A stretch of 64,000 bases of DNA from Siphonodentalium dalli (GCA_032622095.1 CP136064.1:211990205-212054204); one strand, 5' to 3'; counted from the first letter of the stretch, positions 35,737 through 48,840 are shown. Translations and numbers: made by a program. The notes: generated from the sequence alone by a model not told the origin.

Positions 35737-36161
35737 TTAAAGGTCCACTTAATGTTTGAGTCCTCGATTATTTCTATACAGAGTCAGTGTTATTGACTAT
35801 TGCTGGCATGAAATATAACCAAATATATATATATTTCACCAGGATACAGAACAGATATATTTGGCCTTGGAGTGTCCACCATGTGATAGAGATTCACATA
35901 TTCACTCAAAGAGCCCCCCCCCCCCTTTGTTTACACAAAACTAGAAGATAGAGTTAATCCCCTTCCATTGAGATTAATAGACTGACCGTGCAGTCCAGAT
36001 CAAAATTAAGCACAGAACCACGTCGGTACTTCGATAAAAACAACGTGCTCACAATTTATTTGACCGGATAAGTTGTCAATACAATCTTTCAAATGGTATA
36101 TACTATATAATATGTTGTATATAATGTGATCTTGGGATTCGAACATTAAGTGGAACATTAA
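35737..36161. mobile_element. MITE family C, copy 3
   Basis: Bounded by TTAA (35737-35740 and 36158-36161). Its ends are AGGTCCACTTAATGTTTGAG and TTCGAACATTAAGTGGAACATTAA in diverged form. It is 425 bp and noncoding, with a C tract near 35915. Confidence 0.75.
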
Positions 36162-36705
36162 ACACTTGAAACATTGTTGTATAAAATATACCATACCTTA
36201 TGATATATGTTCACAATTATTGTCACGTTCATTAATTTGCAATTTAGAGTGATTATACTCACAAAAACTGCATAAGTTATCAACTTGAGAAATCAATTTA
36301 TTTAAGTTCAACAAAGAATTATTTAAAATTAGTGGTTACGGTCTATTGGGTGTGGTGACAAGAAAACGATTTCACCAGATATGGTAAGATAATAATTCAA
36401 TGACTCAATTTAGTTTGTATACCTGTTATATAACACATAAAACCCTAGACAGAGCATGCGTATTAGTGAAAAAAATTATTTCTGAATATTTATCCATGTG
36501 AAACTTTGGAAAAAAATGAGCACATGGTCGGCTTCGAAACAGGAAGTTGATAGTTTCGTGAAACATGCTGAAATTTTTGCTGCGGTTTCAGTTTTTCCTT
36601 AATCCTAACACTACTCCACTTTGGGCTGAAATTTGATCTGAAAATTTGCCTACATTTAGTAAAATAAAAATTCTTGTTACATATGGTCACCACACCCAAT
36701 ATGCC
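36162..36705. other. no gene recognised
   Basis: A facing pair of GTGTGGTGAC-like words (36350-36365 and 36683-36700) hints at another element about 350 bp long. The boundaries are unclear. Confidence 0.35.
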
Positions 36706-37185
36706 TTAAATATGCATAATCCGAATTAACACCCCACACTACTATTTCTTTGGCTTCGGGGGGGGGGGGTAAATATATGTTATTCGAGTCGATGAACCCA
36801 CCCATCAAAGCTCAGAATGATCAGATAAAGATTTTTTTAATTTGTTATTTCCCGAGATATGTAATTTTTGGCGGCCTGGCAAATATTCGTCAAGTCGTCG
36901 ATCTCGGACCAATTGCGGGTGAAGATGGATAACTCTAAAACCAAGTGGCTTTGGAAGTTAGATATTTGACAATAAGGCCAAATTTCGTTGAACAAAATGT
37001 TGATAAATAACACGTTTTTCAGTGCGTTTTTGGGCAATTTTATACTATAGTTGACCGTGGTTAGCATTATTTTTGGGTAATTTATCGATTTTAATAACTT
37101 AAGCGGAATTTCAACAAAATGGTGTTGTTGTTGTTGTTGGAATCTGATGATATGGGGGCCGTCGAATCGGATTGTGTACCTTTAA
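36706..37185 (-). mobile_element. MITE family A, full-length copy 2
   Basis: Bounded by TTAA (36706-36709 and 37182-37185), in the opposite orientation to 34552. It starts ATATGCATAATCCGAATTAA and ends with the inverse of the AGGTACTCAATCCGATT end. It contains a G10 run and a GTTGTTGTTG run. It is 480 bp and noncoding. Confidence 0.75.
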
Positions 37186-37309
37186 CATAAGCTGTCGCGT
37201 CTGTGTCAGGTATGCATGTGGCAGTTTGTGATTGGAAGACGGGGAGTATACGGGTGGAAAGCATCTGTGTTTGTTGAATGGATTAAGAACGGACTGCTAA
37301 GGTATTGTG

Positions 37310-37311
<2 letters not shown>

Positions 37312-37345
<34 letters not shown>

Positions 37346-37384
37346 TATATATATATATATATAGCTATATATATATATATATAT
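37312..37384. repeat. compound (GA)n(TA)n microsatellite
   Basis: A GA run of about 14 repeats passes into TA repeats interrupted once by GC near 37364. Confidence 0.95.
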
Positions 37385-37563
37385 CAAAATAGGGATTGAT
37401 AGATGGTTATAGGGATTGGTATGTATATCCGAGAGTATAACCACTGCACAATACGTGATTTGCATAAACGGTTACCTGTCTTGTCTTTCTAGATTAAAAC
37501 ATCGTTGATAGAATTCGTAGTTGTTATTCTGTAAATAATTTATGTTTGACTGATTGAAACGAG

Positions 37564-38649
37564 TTAAAGGTACTCAATCCGATCATACGGTCCCCATATC
37601 ATCAAAATACAACAACAACAACAACATATCTTCAAAATCCGGTTTAGTTATCAGAATCGATTAATTAAAACAAAACAAAAGGTCAGCCGACCACATTGTC
37701 CCTCGACAACGTGGCAAGTCGATGCCGCTTTGTTAAAGAAATTTAAAAAAATGTTGACATTTTCTAAGTCGAAAAGGGTTAATAACTCCGTAAAAAAAAA
37801 AAAATTCCGTCATCTGTATACATGTTGCACATCTCCAATATGTGGGTAACAATAATCTGAAGTTTCAAATCTCTAGAATAAAAACAGTAGGAGGAGTTGA
37901 TTACACCATGAAGGTACCCTCATACTGAAAATTATAAGTCGGAAAGAGTAATAACTCTGTCAAAAATATCCGTCATCTATATACATGTTGTACATCTTCA
38001 ATATATGGGCAAAAATATTCTGAAGTTTCAAATCTCTGGGACGAAATATGTAGGAGGAGATGATTACACCATGAAGGTACTCAAAAGTGTAACGGACGGA
38101 CGTCCGGACGTACTGGTCAGAGTATAGTTGTGGGGTGACCGCACTGGTCAGATAATACTTGTGGGTTGCGATCTTTTGTTTGAGTAATTTGTGGGGTGCA
38201 ACCCACAACTGACGATTTTTTAAAGAGCGTATTTTTAAAGAGCGTATTTTTAAAGACACCGTTTCTATAGTCACCCGAAAATAATTTTTCGGGGGACAAT
38301 AATGCTAACCACTGTCAACTATGCATGGTATCAAATTTCCCAAAACGTGTTATTTATCAACATTTTGTTCAACGAAATATGGCTGTATTATCACTTGAGT
38401 ATCACGACATTTGGCCATATTACCAATTGATTTTAGAGTTATCCATCTTCATCCGCAATTTTGTCCGAGACCGTCCGTTTGACGACGTTGTTCTGGGCCA
38501 CAAATAATTGCACATCAACTTCAAAAATTCATATTTGATCACTCTGAGCTTTGATGGGTAGATTCTTTGACTCGAATCAAATATTTGTTTACCCCCGAAG
38601 CCAAAGAAATAGTAATTTGGGAGCGTTAATTCCGGTAATGCATCTTTAA
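37564..38649 (+). mobile_element. MITE family A, copy 3, with nested insertion
   Basis: TTAA at 37564-37567 and 38646-38649. Its first 115 bp and last 350 bp align with copy 1. The middle, 37680-38298, is a foreign element (repeat F). The family A text resumes at ATAATGCTAACCACTG, as expected from the intact copies. Confidence 0.75.
37680..38298 (-). mobile_element. repeat F, nested copy
   Basis: Reverse complement of 60885-61615. It begins GGTCAGCCGACCACATTG and ends with a CCCGAAAATAATTTTTCGGGGGAC palindrome in diverged form. It carries two tandem units (marked by ATGAAGGTAC at 37908 and 38071). Noncoding. Confidence 0.75.
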
Positions 38650-39261
38650 ACATAATGTTTATAGATATTGATGATACGGAAGTAAGGTCGCGATCGAGGA
38701 GCTATACGAATTAATCAGATGACGTGAACGGGATCAATATACCGAGGTACTCTCACAAAGAAAGAAGGGTCACGATCAAACTATATAATGAAGACATCGC
38801 AAATATGTCCAACTCCTTTGAATTCCTAATGAATGTTTATACTACCGGGGCTAACAATAAAACCGATATATGAGTGGACTTTCGATATTTTCACTCTGAC
38901 TCCTGTAATCGCTGTTGGCAACAGATACGGCAACATGAAAAGGAAGGCTTTGATGCGTTATGTGGTCCGCAGGTGGCTCGGTTTCTTTCCGAACAATGAC
39001 CTCAGCACCCTTTGGGCAACCTTATAAGAACGTACAACAGTAATAACGACCAATTAATTGTCATATAAACTATACAAACGCCAGTCGCTATCTTCTTTGG
39101 TTATACTTTAATTAAGCCACGGAAGGGGCTCGCGATGCATGGGTACAGCTTAAAACTCATATCAAGTTCATTAAAGATAAATTATGGACTTATTCTAGAG
39201 CATGAAACCGATAAATTAGTGTCCATGCATGCAGGTGATATGCCAACTGGAGGAACATCGC
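38650..39261. other. no gene recognised
   Basis: A 64-codon plus-strand frame (38833-39027) has no motif that I know. Confidence 0.4.
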
Positions 39262-39535
39262 CGAAAATCTCAAGCAAATCGATCGTACCGTAATTCAATA
39301 GAAAACATGGTCTGAACTACTATATATACGCTCAATTGTAAATATTTACTTCTCGATACGGGGCACAACTATCGGTGATAAACTAACGAAAACGATTTCG
39401 TCATCGAGAGTGACTGCATTCAAATAATATTTAAAAATAACGGTGTACAAAATAATGACTTTGAGCAAGATTATTCTATATTTCTATGTTGTTACCATAT
39501 CGGAGTGTTTCACATCACTTTAAACCATTATTACC
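39262..39535 (+). repeat. dispersed repeat D, copy 2
   Basis: Matches 24030-24310 in reverse complement, including GCTCAATTGTAAATATTTAC and CACATCACTTTAA. Neither copy has clear terminal repeats. Confidence 0.65.
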
Positions 39536-40679
39536 AAGAAGAACATCGAAAAATAGAAAGAATTTGTTCTTATTTTCATTATCAATAACTCTCCAGTGAC
39601 GAGATTCCGCGTGATGAAATCATTGTTAGTAAATACGAACCGTAACAATAATGCATATTTACGCTTTCAGAAACGAACAATAACTCTAAAATACAGATAA
39701 CGTTGATTGCATGTGATCAGTTTCGGTGCGCTGCGTATTTCCTCATTAATTTATTTGCAACTACAATGTGGTACTTGGTATTAAAAACAACAGGAAACAT
39801 TAGATGTAACACGTTTGCATAAATGTTGTTGCAATCATCCAAGACATGTGCACCAGTTATCCTGGGTGGGTTGCGTATACTTAATGGGCATATAGGCATA
39901 CAGGTGTACGTCAATGACCCTTTATTGTGTAGTGCTGTCTTTCTGTTTAAATATTCAAATGTATGAGGCAAGGGTTCAAATCACTTCTTTCTTTCACCGC
40001 ACATGTCCTTCGAGATTGTGGACATTCAATGTGGGTCCTCATCGCGTGCTTGCCTATAGAGTGCCGATTGAAAGGCTACGCTGAGGAGTCTTATAAACGT
40101 ACTAATGCTGATAAATAAATTAAGAAAGGGCAATTAAATAATTAACAAACACATTTCGTTAAAAAAGGTGGTATACGTGTGCTTTAAACAGGTGACCCAC
40201 ACCCAATGATCAGACATATCACCAATATAGCTGCGATCGACGTCTGCAGTGAGTATATGCACGGGGCCCCCGTTCTCATCAAAACCACCTGATTCGCATC
40301 TCGTTAGATATAAAAATATACTTAATCCCTCCCAGATTATATATTAATTAATATACTAATCGGACATCATGGGACACATGTGTACAACCAGATGGGCAGT
40401 CTCACTTTGCAGACATGCGGCAGGGGATTAACTGAAGGTTCGAGCACGAATCATTTGAGTGCATCATTTGCAGGCACTGAGCACAAGTAAAATGTACATG
40501 GAATTTTAAAACAGAATTTACTCAACATACATGTATACATACATGGGTTTTTCAAACTCATTTCATTGTTAAATATAATATGTCAAGTGGAATGGTGCAC
40601 GGACTTCCTAAATTATCATAGAAATTGCGTTTAATTGAATTTCATTCTATAATTCATGTTTGTTAGTTTCTTTTATAGG
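39536..40679. other. no gene recognised
   Basis: No motif-bearing frame or repeat match. It may include the 5' untranslated part of the LINE that follows. Confidence 0.4.
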
Positions 40680-40989
40680 TGGGGACAAACTGTGGGAAAA
40701 TTTACTTCACAAGCTTAGTATTTGGAATGGAATTTGGACACAAAAATACCAGACGATCATGTTATTCCACCAATCTCTTGCCAGGTATTTTCTCTTCTAT
40801 TTTTATTCTTGTACTCTTTCGACTTATAGAATATACAGACACACATGGCGTTGCACTTCAATTGTCAGCCTGTCGCTAAAGTCCACCATCACCTTTGTTA
40901 TCGCGGCGACAATTGAATGTATCGCCTTCAAATAGGACAAATATGCACGGATAAACATCCTATCTGAATTTCGTTTGATATGACCCAAA

Positions 40990-42104
40990 TAGACTGTAAA
41001 CATTGCAATTTGACACACTTCACAGCAGAGGTGTGTAAAGAGTCACGTGATGCAAATCGTAAGTGTGGAAATTGTCTGAGTAATCACTGAACGCACCAAT
41101 GCAAAAACTTAGTAGTGTGACGATATTGTGGAGGCCAATTTAACAAATTAGTGAACTGCACTCAACGTGCACGTGACCGTGACGAATACAACGGGTCTCC
41201 CCAACGATCGACCAACGAAGACCGACAAGATTACCGTGACGAATACAACGGGTTTCCCCAACGACCGATCAACGAACATCGACAAGCTTACCGTGGTGGA
41301 CCAATCGATATGTATAAACAGGATGACAGCTATCTCGTTCACTCATCAAAGGACAATACTTAGCCTTCCGATAAGCAATCAAAAACCGCTAATAATCCAG
41401 AATCGACCCGCGTGATCAACGACAAATCGAAGCAGGCACATGAAACCAAAACAGTTAAACCCTCGAAACCGACCATCCATTCGCTCATTCTTGGAGCTAG
41501 TAATCGCAGGGACATCAAAGTTGACAAACCAAATGCAAAACTTGTTTCGATGATAGGTGCTTCATTTGAACACATTGATAAACTTATCGACAGAGCGAAG
41601 GCTATTCCTGATATAAAATCTGAGAACATCATATGTATGTGACAATTCACTTGAGCACAACTGATATCACAAACACAAATGCCAGTGATTCGCAAGTGAT
41701 ATATTGGTTTAACAAAGCTTTGACACAGATCATAAATTAATTTTAAAACGCGTCTGTAAACCTTTGCAGCATTCCACCCAGGAAAGTGTCCGGCGGGAAC
41801 ACACAACTCTGCAGCATTTGATGTTAATGGATACATGCGAATGCATTGCGATATAACTGACAATTTCACATTCGTTGCCAATGACCTCTTATTTCTAAAG
41901 TATAGCAATATAGTTAAAACGCTATTCAAGGACGACCAAGATAGAGTGCACCACAGCCCGAAGGGTAAGGACAAGCTCGCGGTCGCACTAAATGGAACCG
42001 TCGACGACTATGATGAAGAGGCAACTCAGCAAAAAAAGCGAACCAGGGTTGAACTAACACCATCGCCAGAACAGCGCAAAAACGGGCGCACTGCGCTAGT
42101 ATGA
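40990..42104 (+). pseudogene. LINE ORF1 remnant: zinc knuckles plus SGNH-esterase-like domain
   Basis: Around 40990-41160 are Cys/His clusters (CKHCNLTHFTAEVC, CGNCLSNH, then RYCGG) like nucleic-acid-binding knuckles. A 57-bp segment encoding a YRDEYNGxPQR phrase is repeated twice (41178-41291). From about 41470 comes an esterase-like domain. Its block I reads ILGASNRRD, where active family members have GDS, so the aspartate is lost. The C-terminal D-x-x-H-like block (DQDRVHHSPKGKDKLA) is at 41933-41980. The region between has stops. ORF1 would bind RNA; here it is dead. Confidence 0.65.
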
Positions 42105-42529
42105 ACTGATAAGTGGGGCAGCTACTGCCCCACAACTCAAACCATAAATCACACAATCAAAACCAATGGTCAACCGTTTCACTCCCAAATCACAACGAAG
42201 CAAACTGTAGATGCAGAAGTGTATATTGGAAATAGTTCAGACGTGGAAAAACCCACCAGCGGGGATTTCCCGATCATGGCCCAATGTTTTGAAAACAACC
42301 GTTCAGTTGACCAATTCAGCTCCGTGGAAACTTCACCAGCGGCGATTGCCCGACCATTGCCCAATGTTTTGAAAACAACCGTTTAGTTGACCAATTTAAC
42401 TCGAGCTTCGGACGAGACCAAATCAATTATTCTGGCATTTATCAAATGAACTGCCCTGCGCAGATTGAAATCTATCAGCTACAAAGGCCCGGTTTTTGTA
42501 ACGCACAAGTAAGGACGAGTAGTTACGGT

Positions 42530-42900
42530 AACACACTACTGGACTTTTGTTGTAAACGTAATATATTTTCTATCATTAAGGGCAGAGTAGGTAAAGATAT
42601 AAATGTTTGAGCCCTGACGTGTAAAGATTCACCAGTGATTAACTACTCCATATGCTGGCCATCGACTATCCCTATCATCAGGAACTCCCAGATACTGGAT
42701 AACAATGCATTATTTTCCGACATACACACTGGCACTGTTACTGTCATGTCATGGGACAAACCTGTGACATTTCTGACCCCATTGTTCTCTCAAACGAGGA
42801 CAAAACGAACCATGTTTGTAAAGCTAAATGAAATAATGTTTAAAGTGGTGACTTTGTTTGTAATCTATAGACATTTCTTTAGTAACGTCGAAACTTGACA
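42530..42900 (+). pseudogene. LINE APE-type endonuclease remnant
   Basis: Fragments such as LLDFCCKRNIFSIIKGRVGKD (across frames) and DYSICWPST, followed by an ALFSDIHTG stretch, correspond to the C-terminal half of LINE endonucleases, including the SDH-like position (here SDI). Frames 42635-42898 and 42906-43247 are short and broken. The N-terminal half is not recognisable. Confidence 0.55.
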
Positions 42901-43319
42901 ATTTAATGTCTTCTGAAATCGAAAAGAATGATAACTCTCCCGCAATAAATGGAATTGTACAAGATATCACAAACATAGTGATAGGCGCAGCTCACAAAAC
43001 ATTCGGTACGAGTGTATACTCATCGAACCGACCAACGGTAACTCGTAAACATCACTATAAACAATGGTTCACAGTTAACTGTAAAACAGCTCGCAAAGAA
43101 TACCGAAAATCTGTACGAACTTTTAAATCTAAACGTGACACATTCTCGAAATGTTCGATGAAGATAGCAGCCAAAATGTGCAAACGAGAAATGGACTCGG
43201 CCATTATGAAGCACAAAGAGGCAATGGGTATGGAAATTCAAATATGAAATCTCACAACCCGCGCGACTTCTGGAAACTTTTAACCAATAAGGAATCACGA
43301 TGTTATCGAAATGGCACCA

Positions 43320-43995
43320 TTGACTGAGTTCTTTCGCGATATCTTCTTTTTCTACTATATATTTTGAGACTTCCGTATATATGTGCGCTATAGACTCGAG
43401 AACTGCTGGGCCGATTGAACCCAAACTTGCTGTGTAAGGGAAAAAATCCAGAGGCAGTGCACTCGGACCATTCGCGAGCCCGTGCGACCACTCCTTCACA
43501 TTTCAACTGCCACCGCAATGGTGATTGATGGGTTAATCGCGTGATAATTAATGAGCGTTTGTATATGAGGCATCGCTATTAAAGAGCGTTTATCTACTTG
43601 AGTGAAAATACGGAATTTGACCATCTCGGAAACTGGGGATATCGAGACGGAATTTCGTACTTAGTGGTTCCAAGGGACGGGGGAGATTTTCGTCGGGTCA
43701 GTTTGTCCACCTGATGTGACCTTGACCTTGAAACGGGTATCCGCAAATGACCTTGGACGATATTTCGGGCATCAGCGGTGGCAGCGACATGAAATTTGTT
43801 ATGTATGTCAACTCGGGACGGGGAATATTTTCTTCGGGTCAGTTTGTCCACCCTTGAAAAACCTTGAAAAACAAAAATTAATGGCTCGACCAAAGCCATG
43901 GGACCAATCCCGCCAGTGGTGGGCTAATCTGATAGTATAATATAAACGCCAATCATGTGCAGCATAAGCCCCCACCCCCCCCCCCCCCACAAAAA
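43320..43995. repeat. insertion inside the LINE, with Helitron-like wording
   Basis: LINE-type text stops near 43320 and resumes near 44000. The segment between includes CTCGAGAACTGCTGGGCCGA followed by CCCAAACTTGCTG, similar to the Helitron-like element at 2594, and a TGACCTTGACCTTG stretch. It ends with a C tract (43973-43988). Boundaries and target duplication are not clear. Confidence 0.5.
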
Positions 43996-43999
43996 AAAT

Positions 44000-45180
44000 C
44001 CGAAATTAACGGATCGCATGCAAACTGTTGAAACTTTAGATAAACCCATTAGTAAGACGGAAATAGAACTATCACTAAAGTCCCTAAAGTTGTTTGGTAA
44101 ATTATTCACAAAGATTCTGTCTAATAGACTAAACGAGTTTGTCGAAGATAACGATATTCTGCTTCAGAATCAGACGGGCTTCCGCAAAAGATTTTCGACG
44201 TCAGACAGCATTTTTTATACTTCATATTTTGAGTGAATTGTCAGAAAATTGAAGGCAAGACTCATATGCGCTTTTATCGACTTTGAAAAAGCTTTTGATA
44301 AGGTGTGGCGTCTCGGGTTATGGTCCAAACTACTGCAATATGGAAGAACTGGAAGTCTTCAAAATAGTCACGAATATGTACAGAAATATAAAATCCTGTA
44401 TTCAGATTAATGGGAATAAATCTGATTATTTCAGATGTCCTTCTGGAGTCAGACATGGAGTGAACTTGTCCCCTCTATATATTCTCCCTTGAATTATCTT
44501 CAAACGTTTATGGATAGTCAAAATGGAATAAGTCTTAACAAAATCGGTAGAGAATTGGAAACTTAACTGGTACATTACTAGATCTATTCCTCATTTTATA
44601 CGCAGACGATACAGTTATTTTAGCAGATGGCCCCAGAAAACTCTAGAAACACATTGACAAATTTAGCGAATATTGAGAAAAATGGAAACTGAAAGTTAAT
44701 GTTGAAAAGACCAAAAAAATCGTGTTTTCAAATTTGATGGTGAAATCATTGAAAGGGTTCAGAACTTCACTTATTTAGGGATAAACTTCAGATGATCTGG
44801 CTCTTTCGCAGCAGCAAAAACAGCTCTTGTAGAAAAGGCAACAAAACTATGTATGCATTAGTTGCAAAGTCTAGAAAAAAATTGCCTCTCGATCACAAAT
44901 ATGTTTACCTCTTTGATCCCTTGGTTTCGCCTATTACTCTGTATGGCTGAGAGTTTTGGGGATTTGCTAACAACGATATAGTTGAAAATTTACACCGGAA
45001 ATTCATAAAACACATCTTAAGAGTAAAACCTAGTACTGCGAGTACATGGTGTATGGCGAAAGCGGACGGCTACCACTTAGTGTAACGAATAGCACACGAA
45101 TGATCAAGTTTTAGTGCAAAGTGTTAAACAACGAAGATCGTATATACAGCAAAGCGCTATTATATGTAAGTTAGCTTATA
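44000..45180 (+). pseudogene. LINE reverse transcriptase and post-RT region
   Basis: RT landmarks in order: a QTGFRKRFSTSD block (about 44170), the motif A FIDFEKAFD (about 44270-44300), a PSGVRHGVNLSP motif B (about 44440-44472), and YADD at 44599-44610. Next come an LYGxEFWGF segment (about 44937) and a GESGRLPLS segment near 45060, typical of CR1/Jockey-group LINEs. At least five stops or frame changes separate these, so it is inactive. Confidence 0.75.
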
Positions 45181-45253
45181 GCTTATTACATGAAAATGAT
45201 TCCTGTTTGTCCAGGCCCTGGCTAAATATAATATATAAAATAAAATAAAAAGG

Positions 45254-48200
45254 TTATTTGAGCCGCTGAAGATGTCGAGTTATATAAACCTTGCTAATTC
45301 CGCGCTCCGCGTGTATAATGTTTCGCTGTTGCTTGGTATACAATGGGCGCGTGGGCGTTTAATTTATAGAATGGGAATTTTTGGACGGATTAAAAGTCGA
45401 ACTGCGACCCGGAGGCCGATTCCGGTAAAAGGTGTAGTTCGGAATTTCAATTTCAATTGTTATTCGGATGACAAGAAGTGCAAGGCGATTAATTCTATGA
45501 GTTGGTAATTCGTGAAACCATTATATTTTATATTCTATAATTACAATCATGGGTATATAATATATATCTTGAGCGCGTTACCATTTCTGACTATGGTTTT
45601 CTTGTTTATTAGTGTATAGGCGACTGCTTGTAAACCACCAGACCATTCAAATCGAGTGATATCGACCTCAACAGTTGGAACCTTCATGCAGGCCCCCAAA
45701 TGTAAAGTTTTATATTCAAGTAAATCCTAACGAATATAAATTATGTATTGCCGAAAAGATCATAATTATTCTCGCCAATGCGTGTGCAACTTGAGAGTTA
45801 TCGACATAATAATAATGAATCCCAGCCAACAATGAAAGAAATACACTGGTAGAAAATCAGTCGAATACTAAGGAACGCTCATATTACAAGAATTGTGTTT
45901 TATAGTATTGGGTCCATGATTATCACCCCACTGTCACGACGAGAAGCATCTAATGTGGCAAGTTGTTTGTCGTTGGGTGCATCGCGCGAGGAGTGTTATT
46001 GGTGAAACTCTGCACAGTATAATGCTGGATAACCGAAATGTACAAATTCAATATGGGGTATACCAGTAAATGGGTATCTCATGATATAATGTTGGAAATG
46101 GAAAATTCAAGCTCACTCTTCTTCGGCTGCCATTGTTCGCAGGAACACCAGTGTTAATTGACTATACTGTTCACAAGAATATAGCGATATAGCTCGGTGC
46201 ATATCATTCAGCTTAGTGATAGATATTTGCCGAGCTGGCTCCATTGCGAGTGACGTGCGTATCATTTACAAAAATATTGATGGTGCAAATTAGTATTGAA
46301 CAGCTATGTTCTGGTCTTCAATCGGTCCCAAACCCACCGATGTTGATCAGGAGGTGTTTTATAATGCAAATCGTATGGCCATTGTCAATAGAGCTGCTGC
46401 AAGAGTAAAGTAGAAAGAAGCCATACATGTGCACGGTGTTCGGCTCCAGGCCTATAGTCTAGATCATGCCATGAACCTCTAATCTAGCTACGCCCGTAAG
46501 TATAATATTCCACCAGTAAAAAACATGGTAACTTGTTGATGTTCTGACCTCTTGTGACAGGAACGTTATAACATGGAACAAACAATACAAGGAATATATT
46601 TCTTTGTTAATACTTATTCCTAAAATAATCGACTTCACAGTAGGGGGCGGTCCCAGCTCGAGCTGGCATGCTTTTTTGTGGCTTTAGTGAGCCGATATCG
46701 AACATTGAATTAATCGGAAGAAATTCAATGACTGCAAGCGAGGCAAAGCAAAATCGCCTGCAAAGTCACTTAAATCGTGCAATTTCTACAGTGAAATACA
46801 TTATCAAGGAACAGGTATTAACTAAAAAAAATATGGCCTGCAATGTTTGTATTTTTGCTTCCCAGTCACAACACCAAGAAGTTTCCAGGATTTGAACTGG
46901 TGGAGTATATGATCTCTATATGGGCGAAGCCAGATTAAAGATTCATGGCATCATCTACTCCAGGTCATGATCACAAAAATTATTCACAACGTAAAAAGTA
47001 CTACCTGTCTTGATGCACACTAGCGCAGCATTAGATCGTTCATATCCATTCAGGACTATGAATTTAAAATATAAAAAAACAGTGAAGAAACACATTTTAT
47101 ACCCAGATGCTATTGACATATATATATATCCTGACTTGATACCTCACATTTTCTGCGGTTCTGCCCTAAGAAATGGTGTTGATGTCGGCACTCAGTAGTC
47201 AGTGGATCACTCGAGACGAAAGTGAAATATTGTACAGTTGTCGTCCGCTGTCGAGGGAGACACTGAGATGTGTTACCCGCTCGAGAAGAGATGATTTTTT
47301 AAGATGATTTATAGGCAAAAGAGCATACATTATACAGTTAATACAAAGCATCGGTGTTAATAAAATGGAATTAGATTGTTGTCATGTAAATCAGTTGTTT
47401 GAGCATTTGAGGGTCAATGATGGATACTAAACTACATCACACTTACTCTCAAATGGGTGCAATTTTGCCTGGAGTGGATATAGCCATGACAATTGCTGTT
47501 TCCTGTCCACTCCTCGGGCGACATTCCGACTCGAGCGTGTGTCAAATCTCAATGTCTCCCGAGAAGAAGGATAACAACTGTTTTGTTATCCGATTACTAA
47601 AGAAAAATCCTTGCCATTCACACGCACGCTGTTGCACTGAGTCATTGCATCGCACGAGTGATTTGTTTGACTATTATGTATATGTTCAGTAAATTCATAT
47701 CGTCATAGGATTTCTGTTCCATAAAAGATAGTCAAGCCGTTACGCAGTCGATAATCACCGTTTATGTACCATCATTTTGGGTTAAAAAGTCAATATCGGT
47801 CCATGCAATGTAAACCAATAAACCATGGAAATGTGTTATCCCCTTCTGAAATTTGGCGTATTCAATGTCGTTTTGTGCGCGGAATTTGCTTTCAATGTTA
47901 ATTTTATAACGATCTTCACCGAAAGCTACTGGAAAGTTGCATAAATGTACATTCATATTTGGCAATTCTCACAAGTACATCCCCACGCAAAATACTTCTA
48001 TGATGGAATAATAATGACAATGCTGATACTGCGGAGCGGTCTGATATGAGGGATAAGCGTACAAAAACAAAGGTATTCATTACATTGTACACCAGCAAGA
48101 ATTTATAACCAACCGACCTCAAGGGATCGACTCGTTCAAGCTCGCACCATAATGTTGACATGAAGATATTAAATCACCCAGATGTGTCGATGCAAAAAGT

Positions 48201-48693
48201 ACATAATAACACTTTTCCGATAAAACTATCAACTTAAAAGTTCGAATATTAGTGTTCACTAAATATATGCAAATTAGCAAATACCACAACTAGTGTTTTG
48301 TGAATCCGTGGGGTATACACGATTTATGATTATAGTCCGTATTAGTGATATGAGTTACTGCAATGTGTTTTAGATAAATTCTTGCAATATAACTTCAGAC
48401 GGGCGACAGTGTAATTTGTCGCCAGGCACGCGACAGAAGCGGGTAAAATGGAGAGGATGGTATCAACACAAGATCTTGCACCAGTTTCAGAGATTGTATC
48501 ACAGAAAATGTAAATATCAGAACAGAATGTTCAGATAAGATTGAAAGAATCAGTCGTATATATAGATGAACGCATAGAAACACCATTTGGTAAATGACAA
48601 GAAAAGGGATACGTGGTGGCGATACCCAAGTCCAGATGCCATTTTAACCCGTACTAAACTAAATACTCATTGACGAATAGTTCCCTTACGAAA
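45254..48693. other. unassigned region
   Basis: Several frames of 60-90 codons lie here (45272-45508, 46668-46895, 47010-47198, 47417-47692 plus; 47762-48161 minus), but none carries a motif I recognise. The phrasing at 46000-47700 is more protein-like than the flanks and could be a decayed ORF or exons of an unknown gene. I cannot support a gene model. Confidence 0.35.
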
Positions 48694-48840
48694 TGTTCAG
48701 ATAAGTTCAATAAACAACCATAGGTCGTTTGTTGAAGGTAAATTAGTATCTCAATATTTCCCACCATTGAATATCAATTCTTCAGCAAAGGACACTTTTA
48801 TAACTGAGTGGAAGAATCCATTCAGTAGAGAAAGGGTTAA
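48694..48840. repeat. stem-loop repeat family, copy 3
   Basis: A shorter member: a diverged hairpin (TGTTCAGATAAGTTCAA with GTCGTTTGTTGAA) and the shared end GAATCCATTCAGTAGAGAAA then GGGTTAA. Confidence 0.6.

Larger units (their letters stand above)
40680..45240 (+). mobile_element. decayed CR1-like LINE
   Basis: A plus-strand non-LTR element whose parts appear in the expected order: zinc-knuckle and esterase-type ORF1, endonuclease remnant, reverse transcriptase, and post-RT region. It ends in an AT-rich tail (TAAAATAAAATAAAAAGG, 45236-45253). Stops and frameshifts occur throughout, and other sequence interrupts it at about 43320-43990. Esterase-bearing ORF1 is known from the CR1 clade, hence the label. 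The 5' end is uncertain. Confidence 0.7.

Noticed and set aside
41360-41974. 204-codon minus-strand frame as a gene
   Set aside because: It is antisense to the LINE ORF1 esterase region, which explains the coding-like composition. It has no motif of its own.
43020-43499. 159-codon minus-strand frame
   Set aside because: Antisense of the LINE body and of an inserted repeat; no recognisable domain.
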